NCBI GenBank assembly: GCA_958299035.1
Contig: CATQJL010000316.1
Span: 36,149,441-36,213,440 of the forward strand
Length of the DNA: 64,000 nt
Direction: 5' to 3'
Source of the DNA: Cylicocyclus nassatus
Lineage: Eukaryota > Nematoda > Chromadorea > Rhabditida > Strongylidae
Each line of letters starts with the position of its first letter. The first letter of the stretch is position 1. The notes below the pieces were generated by a model. The model was not told the DNA's origin. It searched no databases and saw nothing but the letters and a program-made list of their open reading frames with translations. A program made the position numbers and the translations under genes. Shown in pieces: positions 10,627 through 22,138 of the stretch.

Positions 10627-13600
10627 GGCTTTTCAGTCAACTGCTAGAGGTTCAGTTTTCTTACAGAACGTTTTGGCCCATGTGGACATGTTTTTTTCGG
10701 AATCATTTCTGGTGATGTGCAAGAGTATTTGTGACCATTCATAAGCTGTTCAACTGTTCTCTATAAGAGCAAAACAATCTAGAACTCGTATTAGAACATC
10801 TTCATCGTTTTCAGCAAGGATTCAAAAATGTTTTCCTTTTCAAACTTTTCCGCCATGCGAATTTAGACACACATGAAAGACTTGATGATGGTTTAAAGTC
10901 GCTGCTGCTTGTTTCGCCTCTTATGTTATGGAACTCTAGAGCACTTCTTTATTTGAGACAAGCCTTATCTGTTCATTGATAACAGGGTAACACTATCATT
11001 ATAACAATATTCATTTAGAAATTGTTTGATCGAAATTGGGGTCATTGTTGACAGGAAAAGAGTTTGGAATTACGCCGCTATGTGGGGGCGAGAGAAAATC
11101 TTGATAAAACGCTTGAACATGCAGATATCTGTGGCAACAAGGTAAAACTCAGAAAAAAAAAAGACTCACGCTATCGTACAATCAACTGATCTCAACTTTA
11201 AGCACTGCACGTTCTAACAAACACAAACTCTTATCTGCACATTTGCAAGGTTGCCACTCCCTCCCGTAAGGATGAAACAAAATATGGTATAAGGAAAAAG
11301 CAATACTCGTTTTTGAAAAAAAAATGGGTCCGGATAACGGAAACTATCAAAAAATTTTACATAATGCTTAGATATGTGCTCTCCAAATCGATTATAATTT
11401 GTCGATTTGCTAATTTTTGCATGGTCAGAAATGAAGAAAAATTTTTTTCAGGTTTTTGCTAAAGCTGCGGTGGGCTGCTTCTACACAGGTGGTCATAAAG
11501 TATGAGTTTGGAAGTGAAGCCATCGATTTTTGGGCGCTTACAGGCAACAATTTCTAAGAAAAACAACTTCAGCTCAAAAAAAACCGAAGAAGACGACTTT
11601 TTCATGTTTTGGCCTAATTGCGCGTGTTATCTATATCGAGTTCTAGCCAGGGAAAAAATAAACAAATTTACATGTAAGTATTGGATGTGGAGAGTTCATG
11701 CCTGAGCATATAGAAAGTTTTTAGGAAGTTTTTAACCTGAGATTTGTCGACTCTTTGGGCATTTAGAGACTCTTGGTCTTCGGCTTTATGTAAACTCTAA
11801 TTCAAGTGGCTTGGCGGCTAGAAGGCGGACAATTGTGACTTAAATGAAGCCGCTCGCGCCCGCAACGCAGTCTGCGTCTTGCGCGCGTGCTCTCTTATGA
11901 CCGTTTACGGCTGAAGATCCTCTTTCGATTCTACCGTAATCCTACAGAGAAGAAAAGAAATGGATAATTTGCTCACTGTAAATTCAAGTTAAAGGTAGTT
12001 TTACAAAGGTTCTTAGAGTTTCTTTATAGACTTCAGAGACACATTAACAATCAAACACTAGGGATATAGGGATATTTTTGGGACACCTTGTATTGGTCAG
12101 TGCATGAGTTTTTTTCCGTCTTCTTGCACCAATCTGCAAATCCCGCAAATTAAAGATAACAAACATTACAAACATAAATACTATTCTCTGTAGAATTTCT
12201 TTCCTTTCAGCAACTATCGTTGCAATTCTATCAACATGCGCTGAGATAATCGTCGAAAATCACCCTTTTTTGCCATGTCTGGTTTAATCTTCAAAATTTT
12301 TATGTGAGACTTTCGAAGGTGCATTGATAGCCAGGTGGTAGAAATCCTTTTGCAAATAGAAGCAGTTTCTCGTATCTTTGTTAGCGTGCTTTTTAGAATT
12401 ATGTACGGCTGCGCTACTATTGTACCCTAAATCTCAAAAGCTACTTTTTAAAGCGGTATTCAGAGTTTCAAAACCTCGATATTCTTAAATTTTTGCGATG
12501 TTTCGTGCAGTATGTTATATGATTTTTTCAGAGCTCGCAGTTGTTGGACAGTAATTCAGTAGAATTCTAGAAAGCATGCTAGAGGGAAACCAAAAAATCG
12601 CATCAATTTGCAGAAGCCATCAGATAACTTCTAGCTACCACAGCCTTCAAAAATTCCAAATAAAATATCTAAAAGTTAGCGAAAAATAAGCATGTCAAAA
12701 CTGAGAGGTCGTAAACGGCGATTATCCCCGTACCCATCGCATGAGGTGCAGTACATGACTGCTTTAAATATGAAGAGATTTTGCATTGAAAGCTCTTTAT
12801 CTGTTTTTCTTCATTCTGCGGGATTCGAGAGTCGCCCAATAAACGGAACGAAGAAGACTTGCACCGACCTATTATATGATCTCTCACCTCTATTTTTGTA
12901 AAGCATCTTTACCTTATGAACTTTTTTCGCATCCACCACTCCCGTCACTGTTCTCGGGAATCTACACATATACAGAGCTCAGAGTTTGTTAGCAAACGGT
13001 AAAATATTTTTATATAAAGCTTTTAAGTGGAACGCTGTCTTTGCCCTCGTATAAAGAGAGACGGGCATAGCATAAGTTTCGTGGCAATTCAGTGTTCTTT
13101 CTATCAATCTAAAAAAGTCATACTTTATGATGCATTATCGTAACATTTCTCCATATTAAGAGAAAGGGGCGGCAAATCTCGTTTAAGAGTGGTGTAGAGG
13201 GTAATGCGGTGTTGTGAAGCGAGGCATCCCGAGAAATAAGACAACTGCAACATACGAGCATTGTGTAGCATATTCGGAGCCAAGCAAGCGCAAGAGAAAA
13301 AGGGAAGGCAACGAAAGTAAAGTGATATATTTAGAGAGTGAGCTATAACATTTTTTGTACCAATTTGTATGTACTCTTCGCCGAATCAGATTAAACGCAC
13401 GGCTAAAACCGGGCCGCTAATTTTGCCTGGGACGCAGCATATCGTTCTATCCGTATCACAGAGCCAGAAGATTGATACATTGCAAAAAGTCTGATACAGT
13501 TGTGGGATATCATGATTGCTTCTTTTTCCCAAAGCTTTTTTACTATGTTTTTTAAAAACCATCTTATCATTTCAAAATCTTATCTTGACATAATGTCAAA

Positions 13601-14262
13601 CGAACATTACATTGCACTAATATTTTCTAATGTAAAATGTTTTTTAACAGTTGGTTTCCGTTTTTTCCTTTCCCCCATCGTATATTGATGACATTTGCAA
13701 CATCGTCCAACCTACCAACTATGTTACTTTTTTGTTCAGCAAACATGGCATTTCTCAATAATGTGGCACATGCTATAGTGTGCGCTAAGTTGAACACAAA
13801 TTATGGCTAAAAATTTTGAGCCCTTGAGAGGAAGGAGCTCGGCTCAGGTGGCGTGACTCACTAAGCAGGGTACATGGATATCGTTTCTAGTATCAGCAAA
13901 TAGGTTAATGTCCTTACGAAAATCTATCTGCTTAGTATGGTGCATATAAAAAATTGCCAAACACTTCTTGTAAAATTTCAAAAAACTTTTCTCAAGGCAC
14001 ACAAAGAGTCCAGTTCTTTCGTGCAAATTTTGTGTTGAATGCGTTTAGAAAAGGCTTTTTAGAAAGAAAAAATCTTTATTTTGACTGCAAATTGCCACAA
14101 ATGAATATCTACTGAAAACCAAACATGAGGAGCTTACAATACATCACAATATCTTGACTAAGGTTACTGGAGAATCTTAAACAGGATTATATATTGAGTT
14201 AGCACACAAGTAATGCAACTTTTTATATAACTTTTGTCTTTTTGAACGTAACACATTTATTA
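10627..14262. other. No intact gene; fragments of repeats
   Basis: Half of a GC-rich palindromic MITE (the GCTCGCGCCCGCAACGCA type also seen at 25045 and 63582) lies at about 11805-11905. An isolated end of the GGGTGTCCC family (TTTTTGGGACACCTTG) lies at about 12072-12090. The remaining sequence shows only short open frames without recognisable domains. Confidence 0.45.
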
Positions 14263-14270
14263 TCTGGCAG

Positions 14271-14604
14271 CAGTGCGTACCCAGGATTTCGGCTCGGGAG
14301 GGGGGGGGGGGCGCCAAATTCTTTTAATGAAGGTGCGTGGCATCAGCCACGCACTCCGAAAAATTTTTTGGGATGTTTCCCGAAGTTTCCGGGCGCCTGA
14401 CCCCAAAATTTCAGAAAAAGGGGGCGTGGCGGCAGCCACGCTTCCGAAAAAATTTTCTATGAGGCTAATTTGGATTTTTGAAAATTTTTAAAAATTATTT
14501 TAATTATTTACAAGTAGGAACAAGTCCTTTGCACATTTTTATGACACATTTAAGTAAATTTCGAAAATTTCGCGACCTCGGGGGGGGGCCTCGGTACGCC
14601 ACTG
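14271..14604. mobile_element. hAT-type MITE with perfect 8-bp target duplication
   Basis: The element begins CAGTGCGTACCC and ends GGTACGCCACTG. It is flanked on both sides by TCTGGCAG (14263-14270 and 14605-14612). The 8-bp duplication and CAGTG termini fit the hAT superfamily. It holds a G12 tract at 14300-14311 and two copies of a GCGTGGC...GCCACGC hairpin. Relatives lie at 31667-31912 (inverted) and 58367-58607 (truncated). Confidence 0.85.
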
Positions 14605-14612
14605 TCTGGCAG

Positions 14613-16974
14613 TATAAGGATTATGATGTAAACTGCAAATGCGGAAATTTTCGCCGAATTTTGGCATATGTGAGGGTTACAATAGGTTTACGGTACAATG
14701 GGAAAATTTTGAGATTGCGTCAGATTTTGCTGCAACTCGGCCTATAGGGGTTATACGACATACTGATCATAAAAATGAGACCCCTTTCGCATGAAAAGAC
14801 CTCCTTCGTAAAGTCAAATATGAATGTTGTAGCGACGAATGAATGTGATATTCGTGTTAACCGCTTCAGATTGTCCTATTGTGCAAAGATTTAGTGATCT
14901 GCGGTTTCGCAGCTTAGTTATTGACAGATTGTCATCAAAACTTGACGCATTTGACTTGTTCTACTTCTCAAAGGCGCCTTATCTTAGTTTGTCTTTAAAT
15001 TTCAATTCTTTTTTACTGATTCTAATGTGTCAACTCTAGCTACATGCTGCCTGTAATTCCTTTATGATATGTTTGATTCAGGTATTTACGGCTTCATGTT
15101 TGCCAAAAAGCCATGAAACCTCGATTTTCAAGGGTTTTCGAAAAATGCTTTAATTTTTTCTATTGCGTTTTCATAAATCAAAAAGTTTGGGCAGGCTTGC
15201 AGCTTACTCTACAAGATGCCAATAAATTAGAGTGCTACACTTAGTAAGAAGAAGGTTATGGAAAAAGTTGCAAAACTTGTCTGCCAACCTAATAAAATTA
15301 GCCTAAAACTTTGAGGAGTTGGCCAACACCACGCCTAACATCATCACTTTCTTCTCGTCTGTTCAACATCGTTTGTGTGTTCTGTTCTACACTTTCTTTG
15401 TTATCCGTGTTTAATTTGTTGCGAATTTCGTGACTGTCGTGTTTTTGTTGAGAAGTCAATGGGGACTTCGTATCCAGAAATTTAAAGAAACACCTCGTGC
15501 CGAGCCCTAGAGAGGGTTATATTTGCTAGTAAACTGTGTGTTACCGTGAATGTACTTGTTGTCGAGAGAACGGCATCTGTAATAAAAGCAATACTATGAC
15601 GTGTACACCTGTATCCGATGTGAAACAAAAATAGGGGCAACCTAAATCTGCTCATCTACCTTGAATGATCTTCCACAGCAATAATGCTAAAAACCCATAT
15701 AACCTGTTGACGATTTATAAAAATAGCATGAGTATCGGAAAAAGGAGCTTGACCCATAAAATCAGCCCTCGCAAAAACGAGCTCATTGGGAGCCAACAAT
15801 GAGATGGCGTGTGACTACACTGGCCTTAACTCCCCCCCCCCCGTGCCCTTGAAAGCTACTAAATCTTCGCAAAGTTAATGTGATTTTCTCGAACTTTTCT
15901 TCGAGCAAGCTTCCTCTATCAATTTCTTTTCCAAAATAGATTCTGAAAATTGTTTGAGGACTCTTTTCATGTTATTTCTGAGCGGTTGAAGCATTTGATT
16001 ACTAAAATTTTACCAAGCTTTAAACAGAACAGTCCAATCAGAACGAAATTTAATCGCATTCACTTTTTGGCCTTGATTGTCCAAAAAGTAATGTCGCATA
16101 GTGATTTATCTTACAATATCGCGGCAGGCTAGATATTAGCGACAAGCCTTATTTGAGGCAAACTTTGGGCTCAAATTTTGTAAGGCATTAAATGACTGGA
16201 AGATCGAAAAATTCGTTCTGTCAAGAAATGCCGGAAAGCCCCAAGCTGCTTGCTCAAGCATAGTTAATCAGCATAATGCTCCCACATCAGATACTTGTAT
16301 GCACATTTTTGTGATTCACTGCTAGAGATCAAGAAAACAAAATTTGGTATGTTTCTAGCAAATCAATCTTGAGCTTCCCGCTGTATGGATGATCTTCAGC
16401 ACAAGCCTTTGGAAGTGTAACCATTTCAGCATCTACTACTGGTTCCTGCCACAAGTTAGGCCAATTAACAGGCTTACTAAGAAAATTGAAAGTGAGTTGA
16501 GATTTTGTCAAAAATGAAGTTTCAGAAAATAATTGTTTTGCTCTCCAATGGTTGTCTGTCGCTTGATATAAACGCCATTGAGCGTGCGATAACTTGCGAG
16601 GAAGTTGACTGCGTCACTTATCGCGTTTAAAAGTGAGAATTCGCAAACCACGCAATATTTTGCACCAACCCTTTACAAAAAAGGATTTGATACTCAAGAA
16701 ACTATCGATCAAAAGATGAATTTTAGCAACTATTGAGTGGACGGGATATGGAAACCAACAAAGCAACCAATAAATGCCCTGTCTGACACGCCAGAATATG
16801 AGCTCGACGAACCTTACTACTTCAGGTAAATCTGGGTGTCGCAGCCGTTGGGTTTATCACCCTTCATGCCTGATCCACTTCCACTCCGCAACTTCGAAGT
16901 TAGCCTTCCAGCGAGGAAAAACACAATCTAAACTCGGGAAAAAAAGCTCGGGCCAACTCACTACATCCCTGCTG
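14613..16974. other. No gene recognised; repeat fragments
   Basis: A lone mariner-type end (GCCAACCTAA) lies at about 15285-15293 and a C11 tract at 15832-15842. A block at 15464-15508 containing CACCTCGTGCCGAGCCCT recurs in similar form at 56207-56246. No exon or domain can be assigned. Confidence 0.4.
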
Positions 16975-18112
16975 ATGCCGAAAAAAATGTGCCTACTATT
17001 TGATTGTCAATAACTTTCTCACCATATCTTCAGAGAAGTTTCAGGCACAACTTCGTAGAGCTGGCTTCAACTTAGATCAACAGTAAGAAACGAATCCCTG
17101 TCTTTTTTCACTACTGTAGGATTACGGTAGAAATTACGAAGAGATTCTCGATTTAAAAATAGCCCATATTTTGCCGGAAAGTAAACAAAACGATCTGAGA
17201 ACTGTTATACCAGACTAGTTTGAGTTGCTGATTCTAAATATGAAGTCTGCATCTCATCAAAGCGCTTTTCTTAGAAATTATGCCAGGCAAGCAGTAGCAG
17301 CGCGTTTTGTGAAATTTTTAAAAATTTTGATTATACCATTCAGAAAGATTCAGCCTTGTACAAGTTTGAGTTTAGAACCAACGTCCATGAAAACGTCATT
17401 GAACATTTCATTTCATTTCATTTCATTTGTACGCTCAAGGCGTTCCATAAAAAAAAAGTCAGACTAATGTGAGAAGATGAAACAGCTTGCACTGAATATG
17501 TTGGTAGGCTAATAGATAAGTATGCAGATGTAGGCATAAGATTTATAACTCCAAAACTTTGAATCCATGGAGATGGGACGCATGCCCCCTCGTTGCCAGC
17601 GGAACGATCTTTAGTTACTCTTAAAAGCAATCCGGCGGCTTATAAGGCAGGTCTACTGGCTCAGGTATAATAACCATAACCTAACCTAGCCGGAATGCTG
17701 GGGAGGCCCAATGACCCCAAAGGTGAAACAATTCTCATTGAATCCATTTGTTGAAATAGCAAGCTGTACGATTGACTAATAGATAGCTGAACGAGAAAGA
17801 CTCGAACTGAGATGCTGATGAAACTGTGTTAGTAACTAGAACAAAACGAGTACACCAAAAATAAAAGTTTGACGCAACGTGAGAAGATACACAAGAGGCG
17901 TCAAAGAAATAATTAACAGCCACAACTGAACCCGCAAGTCAATGCAAGATCACCGAGCACCTGAAAAGACAGGTTTTAGAGGTAAAATGGAGAAGAAAGG
18001 TGATAGAAAACAAAGCCCAAAGCGATTCTTCCATCCGCCATCATAGCACGTCCAAAGCACCCAATGGAAGCCCAAAAAGTCTAATGCAGAAGGCTCGCCC
18101 TGTCATGCAACA

Positions 18113-18410
18113 CTAATCAGTGTTAGCGATACCTGACAAGTCAAGCCTTCTCAGTCTACTCCTGAAAATATGACTACTCTCTGCACTAGTGGTCTCAACC
18201 GGGAGGTGCGAAAGCCACCTAGCCGACCTGTAGAACACGTTGTTGAACATGAGCAAGTATCTCTTGCGCCGGATTCTTGGATATTGCAAGTTAAAAGAGC
18301 CTGACCTTTCGCTTGTAGGAACAAAAATCCAGTATTTACTGGCTTTTAGCTTGTTCTCTCTTCTCAGAACTTGAAAACAGAATACAAGATCCAAGAAGGC
18401 ACGACGGTTG
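18113..18410 (-). pseudogene. CR1-like ORF2 C-terminal tail, frameshifted
   Basis: In the frame containing RRAFLDLVFCFQVLRRENK, this segment continues the reverse transcriptase ORF after a probable single-base loss near 18409-18413. It ends with a Leu/Arg-rich tail finishing RLRRLDLSGIANTD, as CR1 and Jockey ORF2 proteins often end. It is part of the retrotransposon and not an independent gene. Confidence 0.7.
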
Positions 18411-19917
18411 TTAAGGATTTCATATGAAACCTCTCAAGCCGGGTCTGGTAATCGGGAGGGGTGGTTCCGGGCGATAAACGTCTATACAACAGTCGTGTAA
18501 AAAGCTGTTGAACCTTTTCAATTCTGCGAATATCCTTTTTACGAAAGGGGGACCAGACCTGAGAACAGTATTCTAAATGAGGAAGAATTAATGCTTTATA
18601 AAGCGGTATAAGTATCTTCGGAGAACTAGCATTAGTATTGCGGAAAAGCAGAAAGAGTGAAGAATAAGCTTTTTTGACTAACGTATTGATATGCTCAGTG
18701 AAGTTAAGATTTGTATCAATCACGACACCCAAATCTCTAACAGTATCACAACTCTTCAATATAGAGCCTTTGATGTGATACGAGGTAGTATTTCCACCTC
18801 CAAGATGAAGCACTGAGCATTTGTCAAAATTTAACGCTAATTCCCAGACCTCACACCAATTGGTCAAATTATCAAGAGACCTTTGCAAGTCCATTTGAAT
18901 CTCTGGAGCTACTTCCGGATCATAGACTGCAAAAATCTTTATATCATCAGCATACATCCGGATGTGTACGCTAGCGGAAGTCTTCAGAGTAGAAGGTAGG
19001 TCAAGGGTGTAAATCAGGAAAAGCAAGGGGGCTAAGACACCACCCTGTGGAACACCACTAGTGCAGAAGTACTTCTTGGAGTAACGATGACCAACTCTCA
19101 CCGTCATATACCGATCATGCAAATAAGAGGTCAACCACGAAAGAAGATTTCCTTTAATCCCTAATTTGTTCATTTTAGTTAGTAATTTAGCATGACAGAC
19201 CTTATCAAACGCTTTCGAGAGATCAACATAAACAATGTCAACCGATTTGCCCTCGTTGATTGCTAAGCTCCACTCGAACACACTATCAACCAGATTTGTT
19301 GTGGTGGAAGCTCCATTCAAAAAACCATGTTGCTCATCGGGGATCAAATCCGAAACCTTTAGCCATTCCAAAAGTTTTTCACGTATGATTCTTTCCATGA
19401 TCTTAACGGGAGTGGGAAGCAAGCTAATTGGACGGAACTTATCAATTCGACATGCTCCGTCAGTTTTTGGAATTGCTGTAACCAAAGCTTCTTTCCACAA
19501 GTCAGGGACCTCCCCCCACAACATCGAAATGTTGAATATATGTGCAAGCGGAGCCGCAAGCGACGAGGCGCATTTTAGGTATACTATCTGAGGGATGCCA
19601 TCAAATGTTTCAGTTATGGAAGGTTTTAGTTTGATAAGGAACTGGTAGACATTTGCGGGATGAAAATGAACATTATTGCAAAAATGGCGAGGCAGCACTG
19701 CATCAGCGCTTATTCTGTCAGCATCACTATCACTGTCATTAATAGCGACAGGAGAGTAAACGCTGGCAAAATAGGCACCAAGAGCATCTGCCTTATCCTT
19801 ATCGCTAACATAAGAGGTACCAGAAGAATTTGTTAAAGTAGAGAAATGTTGGGAGGGCTTCATTTTATTCTTCAAATACGAAAAAAGGTATTTAGACGAC
19901 TTCCTTCTAGCAAGCAT
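18364..19917 (-). CDS. CR1-like ORF2, reverse transcriptase part
   Basis: The 517-residue segment is in the same frame as the endonuclease, separated from it by one TGA. Reverse transcriptase blocks are visible in order: FRPISLLPTPVKIMERII, DEQHGFLNGASTT, VDIVYVDLSKAFDKV (first catalytic Asp), TSGVPQGGVLAPLLFLIYT and HIRMYADDIKIFA (YADD catalytic pair). The thumb region follows with LNFDKCSVLHLG and YCSQVWSPF. The domain is complete. The true C-terminus continues in another frame at 18113-18394, because about one base is missing near 18409-18413, where LTTVV should read on as NNRRAFLD. With the stop and frameshift this copy is not autonomous as it stands. Confidence 0.88.
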   Translation of the reverse strand: MLARRKSSKYLFSYLKNKMKPSQHFSTLTNSSGTSYVSDKDKADALGAYFASVYSPVAINDSDSDADRISADAVLPRHFCNNVHFHPANVYQFLIKLKPSITETFDGIPQIVYLKCASSLAAPLAHIFNISMLWGEVPDLWKEALVTAIPKTDGACRIDKFRPISLLPTPVKIMERIIREKLLEWLKVSDLIPDEQHGFLNGASTTTNLVDSVFEWSLAINEGKSVDIVYVDLSKAFDKVCHAKLLTKMNKLGIKGNLLSWLTSYLHDRYMTVRVGHRYSKKYFCTSGVPQGGVLAPLLFLIYTLDLPSTLKTSASVHIRMYADDIKIFAVYDPEVAPEIQMDLQRSLDNLTNWCEVWELALNFDKCSVLHLGGGNTTSYHIKGSILKSCDTVRDLGVVIDTNLNFTEHINTLVKKAYSSLFLLFRNTNASSPKILIPLYKALILPHLEYCSQVWSPFRKKDIRRIEKVQQLFTRLLYRRLSPGTTPPDYQTRLERFHMKSLTTVVPSWILYSVFKF

Positions 19918-20949
19918 TCATTCACGATATGACAAATATTTTTTTATGTGATAGTCTATATCAGCACAAACTTTTTTATACAACGGGCAACTCAAAGGAT
20001 TGGGCAGAGTATCAAAAAGACGTTGTTTTTGAGATGTTAAGGCACGAATGTGTGGTGGCAGGTCGATCTTATGAATACCAGAAACTTTGACCCTAATCGG
20101 AACAAATTTGCTAAAGGCTTCATAAACTGTTAGGCAAAATCTTTTGTAGACTTCAGAACATGAGGTATAATCATTGAATAAGGAGAGCCAATCTACACTA
20201 AAGAAGTAAGAGTTAAGAGAGGAATAGTCAACACTGAGAAAATCAGGCAAGGGTAATGTGGAAGCAGAGGAATTCGAAAATTCTATCTCGAAGGTGACAA
20301 TCCGATGATCCGAGGACCCAAGTGGCTGAAGTGTGCCCACACGCGAGATGAGTGGAAAGGCCGAGAGCACAATGTCGAGAGTATTGCTATCATGAGTCGG
20401 TGAGGTCACATATTGCTTTAGTCCACAGTTGTTTACAAACTCCAGAAAAGGGCAAGAGGCAGCATTGAGGGATTTCCTGGCCATCCAATCAATTTGCAAA
20501 TTGAAATTTCCGAGTATGATAGTTGGAATGTTCTCAGAAGCAAAATTGCTAAGAATCTCCAGTAATTCGTCATCATCATTACTATTCGAATTAGGTGGGC
20601 GGTAAACCGTGATAAACTGCATTTGGCACCCTCGGTCAATGTTAAAAACTTTAATTCCGAGTAAATCAGCTTTGATTTCAACGTTCAAATCAACACATGT
20701 GGCGAGAAAATGGCTTTTAATAATGCAACAAACTCCACCACCTTTGCGTCTACGTCGATCAGCTCGGTAGATCAAGTATGGTAAACCTCCAACAATTTCA
20801 GAATCCAAAATATGAGAATTGAGCCAGGTTTCATTGATAAAAATTAAATCGGGCTTGTGATGGCAGATGAAGCTTTGCAAGAGATGTATTTTGTTGCAGA
20901 GACTACGAGCATTAATTAGGCATATTTTAGATAGAGGGAGACCATGCAC
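19918..20949 (-). CDS. CR1-like ORF2, N-terminal part: apurinic-type endonuclease
   Basis: This 343-residue segment is the exonuclease-endonuclease-phosphatase domain that nicks target DNA for target-primed reverse transcription. Visible motifs are INARSLCNK (N-terminal Asn), FINETWLN (catalytic Glu, about residue 39), TVYRPPNSNS, IILGNFNLQIDW (normally GDFN; here the Asp is Asn) and GSSDHRIVTFEI (catalytic SDH). The frame ends at a TGA at 19918-19920, followed in the same frame by the reverse transcriptase, so the stop interrupts a single ORF2. The ATG lies 2 nt downstream of the ORF1 stop. The GDFN-to-GNFN change would probably impair nicking. Confidence 0.8.
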   Translation of the reverse strand: MHGLPLSKICLINARSLCNKIHLLQSFICHHKPDLIFINETWLNSHILDSEIVGGLPYLIYRADRRRRKGGGVCCIIKSHFLATCVDLNVEIKADLLGIKVFNIDRGCQMQFITVYRPPNSNSNDDDELLEILSNFASENIPTIILGNFNLQIDWMARKSLNAASCPFLEFVNNCGLKQYVTSPTHDSNTLDIVLSAFPLISRVGTLQPLGSSDHRIVTFEIEFSNSSASTLPLPDFLSVDYSSLNSYFFSVDWLSLFNDYTSCSEVYKRFCLTVYEAFSKFVPIRVKVSGIHKIDLPPHIRALTSQKQRLFDTLPNPLSCPLYKKVCADIDYHIKKYLSYRE

Positions 20950-20951
20950 AC

Positions 20952-21620
20952 CTAAGCGTTTCCCTGAAAAGCGTGAGGAAGCGCGGAGATGTGTACCACT
21001 TCATCACGGTAGACTACCCACTCTTTTTTCAATTTACCCCTGTTGCGTTGACGAGCTTCGATTCTGAGCTCGTAATCCCTCTTACGCTCCTCTGGAGTCA
21101 TACTTTTCCTAACGTACACGTTAGGAAAAGCAGAGCGACGCAACAGCCTGAAATTGGTCAAGGCTGTGCGCCAGTGGGACCTCGATGGCAGCACAACCTT
21201 GACCAGCCTTGGCCTAGCGGAGTTGAAGCTGCCCATACGATAGATCTCTACCGGACGGCATTCGACCTTGAGCACCTCCAGGATATTGCACACCTTTTGC
21301 TCAAGATCATGTTGCCTCTCCTGGTAGCCGACATCCCCCTCAGCCTCGCTGACCCCGCTGAAGACCACACTCCGAGCCCTTTTCTCGGCGCTCGGATCAA
21401 TAGTGGTCACCCCCGACACTTTTTCACAAAGGAGGGCAAGCAACTTGTCAATCAATGGATCACTATTCCTCTCACGTATGCAATCGATCAAAGTTTCAAT
21501 CGACATTTCGCTGAAGTCAGACATGACCGTTTGACTACTAGCATCGGCATAATCCCTTTGGGAAGATGAAGATGGACTAGTAGACGAAGTCTTTTTAGAG
21601 GTACGCGTACTTCTGGTCAT
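20952..21620 (-). CDS. CR1-like ORF1 nucleic-acid-binding protein
   Basis: The 222-residue protein opens with a Ser/Thr-rich basic tail (residues 1-30). An RRM-like core follows at about residues 85-160, containing RSVVFSGVSEAEGD and RLVKVVLPSRSHW. A basic C-terminal part contains VRKSMTPEERKRDYELRIEA. This layout matches ORF1 proteins of CR1/L1-like elements, which bind the element RNA as a chaperone. There is no zinc knuckle in this copy. It starts at the first ATG of the open frame, and its stop lies 2 nt before the ORF2 ATG, suggesting coupled translation. The frame is intact. Confidence 0.75.
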   Translation of the reverse strand: MTRSTRTSKKTSSTSPSSSSQRDYADASSQTVMSDFSEMSIETLIDCIRERNSDPLIDKLLALLCEKVSGVTTIDPSAEKRARSVVFSGVSEAEGDVGYQERQHDLEQKVCNILEVLKVECRPVEIYRMGSFNSARPRLVKVVLPSRSHWRTALTNFRLLRRSAFPNVYVRKSMTPEERKRDYELRIEARQRNRGKLKKEWVVYRDEVVHISALPHAFQGNA

Positions 21621-22138
21621 GACTGATTCAACAAAAAGATTGAAAAATCAAACGATCACAAGAAAATGAGCAGAAATGCAGTGAGCAGCAACGTGTGCTA
21701 CAAAATCACCAACAAGCAAATAAGAGAAACACCACAGAGGATAAAAAAGGAGAGGAAGGATTGAGAAGAATGATAGGCAGGATATATGATTAGATAGATA
21801 ATCGACCTACCCCACGCGCGAAAGAGTCACAAAATCGATTGGCAACCACCACAAGTAGGAAGAAGATAAAATTAAACAAAAACAAAAATGGCGGAATATG
21901 AGAGGGTGGTGAATAACAGATTTTTTTTGAAAATATTCAGAGCGGCTGCTCTTTCACTGCGATGACATATGCGGGAGGTTCCTACCGTAATCTTACAATG
22001 AAGAGGGATCGGTGATTCGCTTCATGCTGTTAATCTAAGTTGAACCCAGCTATACAAATGATACCTAAAGTTTCTCCAAAAAACCTCATGGCAAGAAAGT
22101 TATTAACAACTAAATGGTGGGCACATTTTTTTGGGCCT

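Larger units (their letters stand above)
17404..21925 (-). mobile_element. CR1-like non-LTR retrotransposon, nearly full length
   Basis: On the minus strand the order is a 5' untranslated region (about 21621-21925), ORF1 (20952-21620), ORF2 with endonuclease and reverse transcriptase (18113-20949), a 3' untranslated region of about 700 bp, and a terminal (AAATG)n microsatellite at 17404-17428. CR1-type elements characteristically end in a short tandem repeat rather than poly(A). The boundaries were set by comparison with the uninterrupted host repeat flanking the Penelope element at 51244-54596, so they are accurate to perhaps 10-20 bp. I could not define a target-site duplication with confidence. 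The element appears recently active but now has one stop and one frameshift in ORF2. Confidence 0.8.
16975..22138. mobile_element. CAGGGTGTCCC-family MITE, split by a CR1 insertion
   Basis: The left end (AAAAAAATGTGCCTAC, about 16979) and right end (GGGCACATTTTTTTGGG, about 22121-22137) are inverted repeats. They match the ends of the element at 51244-54596. The internal host sequence is also shared: TGAGTTGCTGATTCTAAATA at 17221 corresponds to GAAGTTGCTGATTCTGAATA at 54211. The halves, about 16975-17403 and 21926-22138, sum to roughly 640 bp, close to the other copy once its own insertion is removed. The CR1 retrotransposon lies between them. Confidence 0.65.

Noticed and set aside
19235..21569. 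Plus-strand open frames at 19235-19591 and 20973-21569 as host genes
   Set aside because: They lie antisense to the reverse transcriptase and ORF1 of the CR1-like element, which show clear domain motifs on the other strand.
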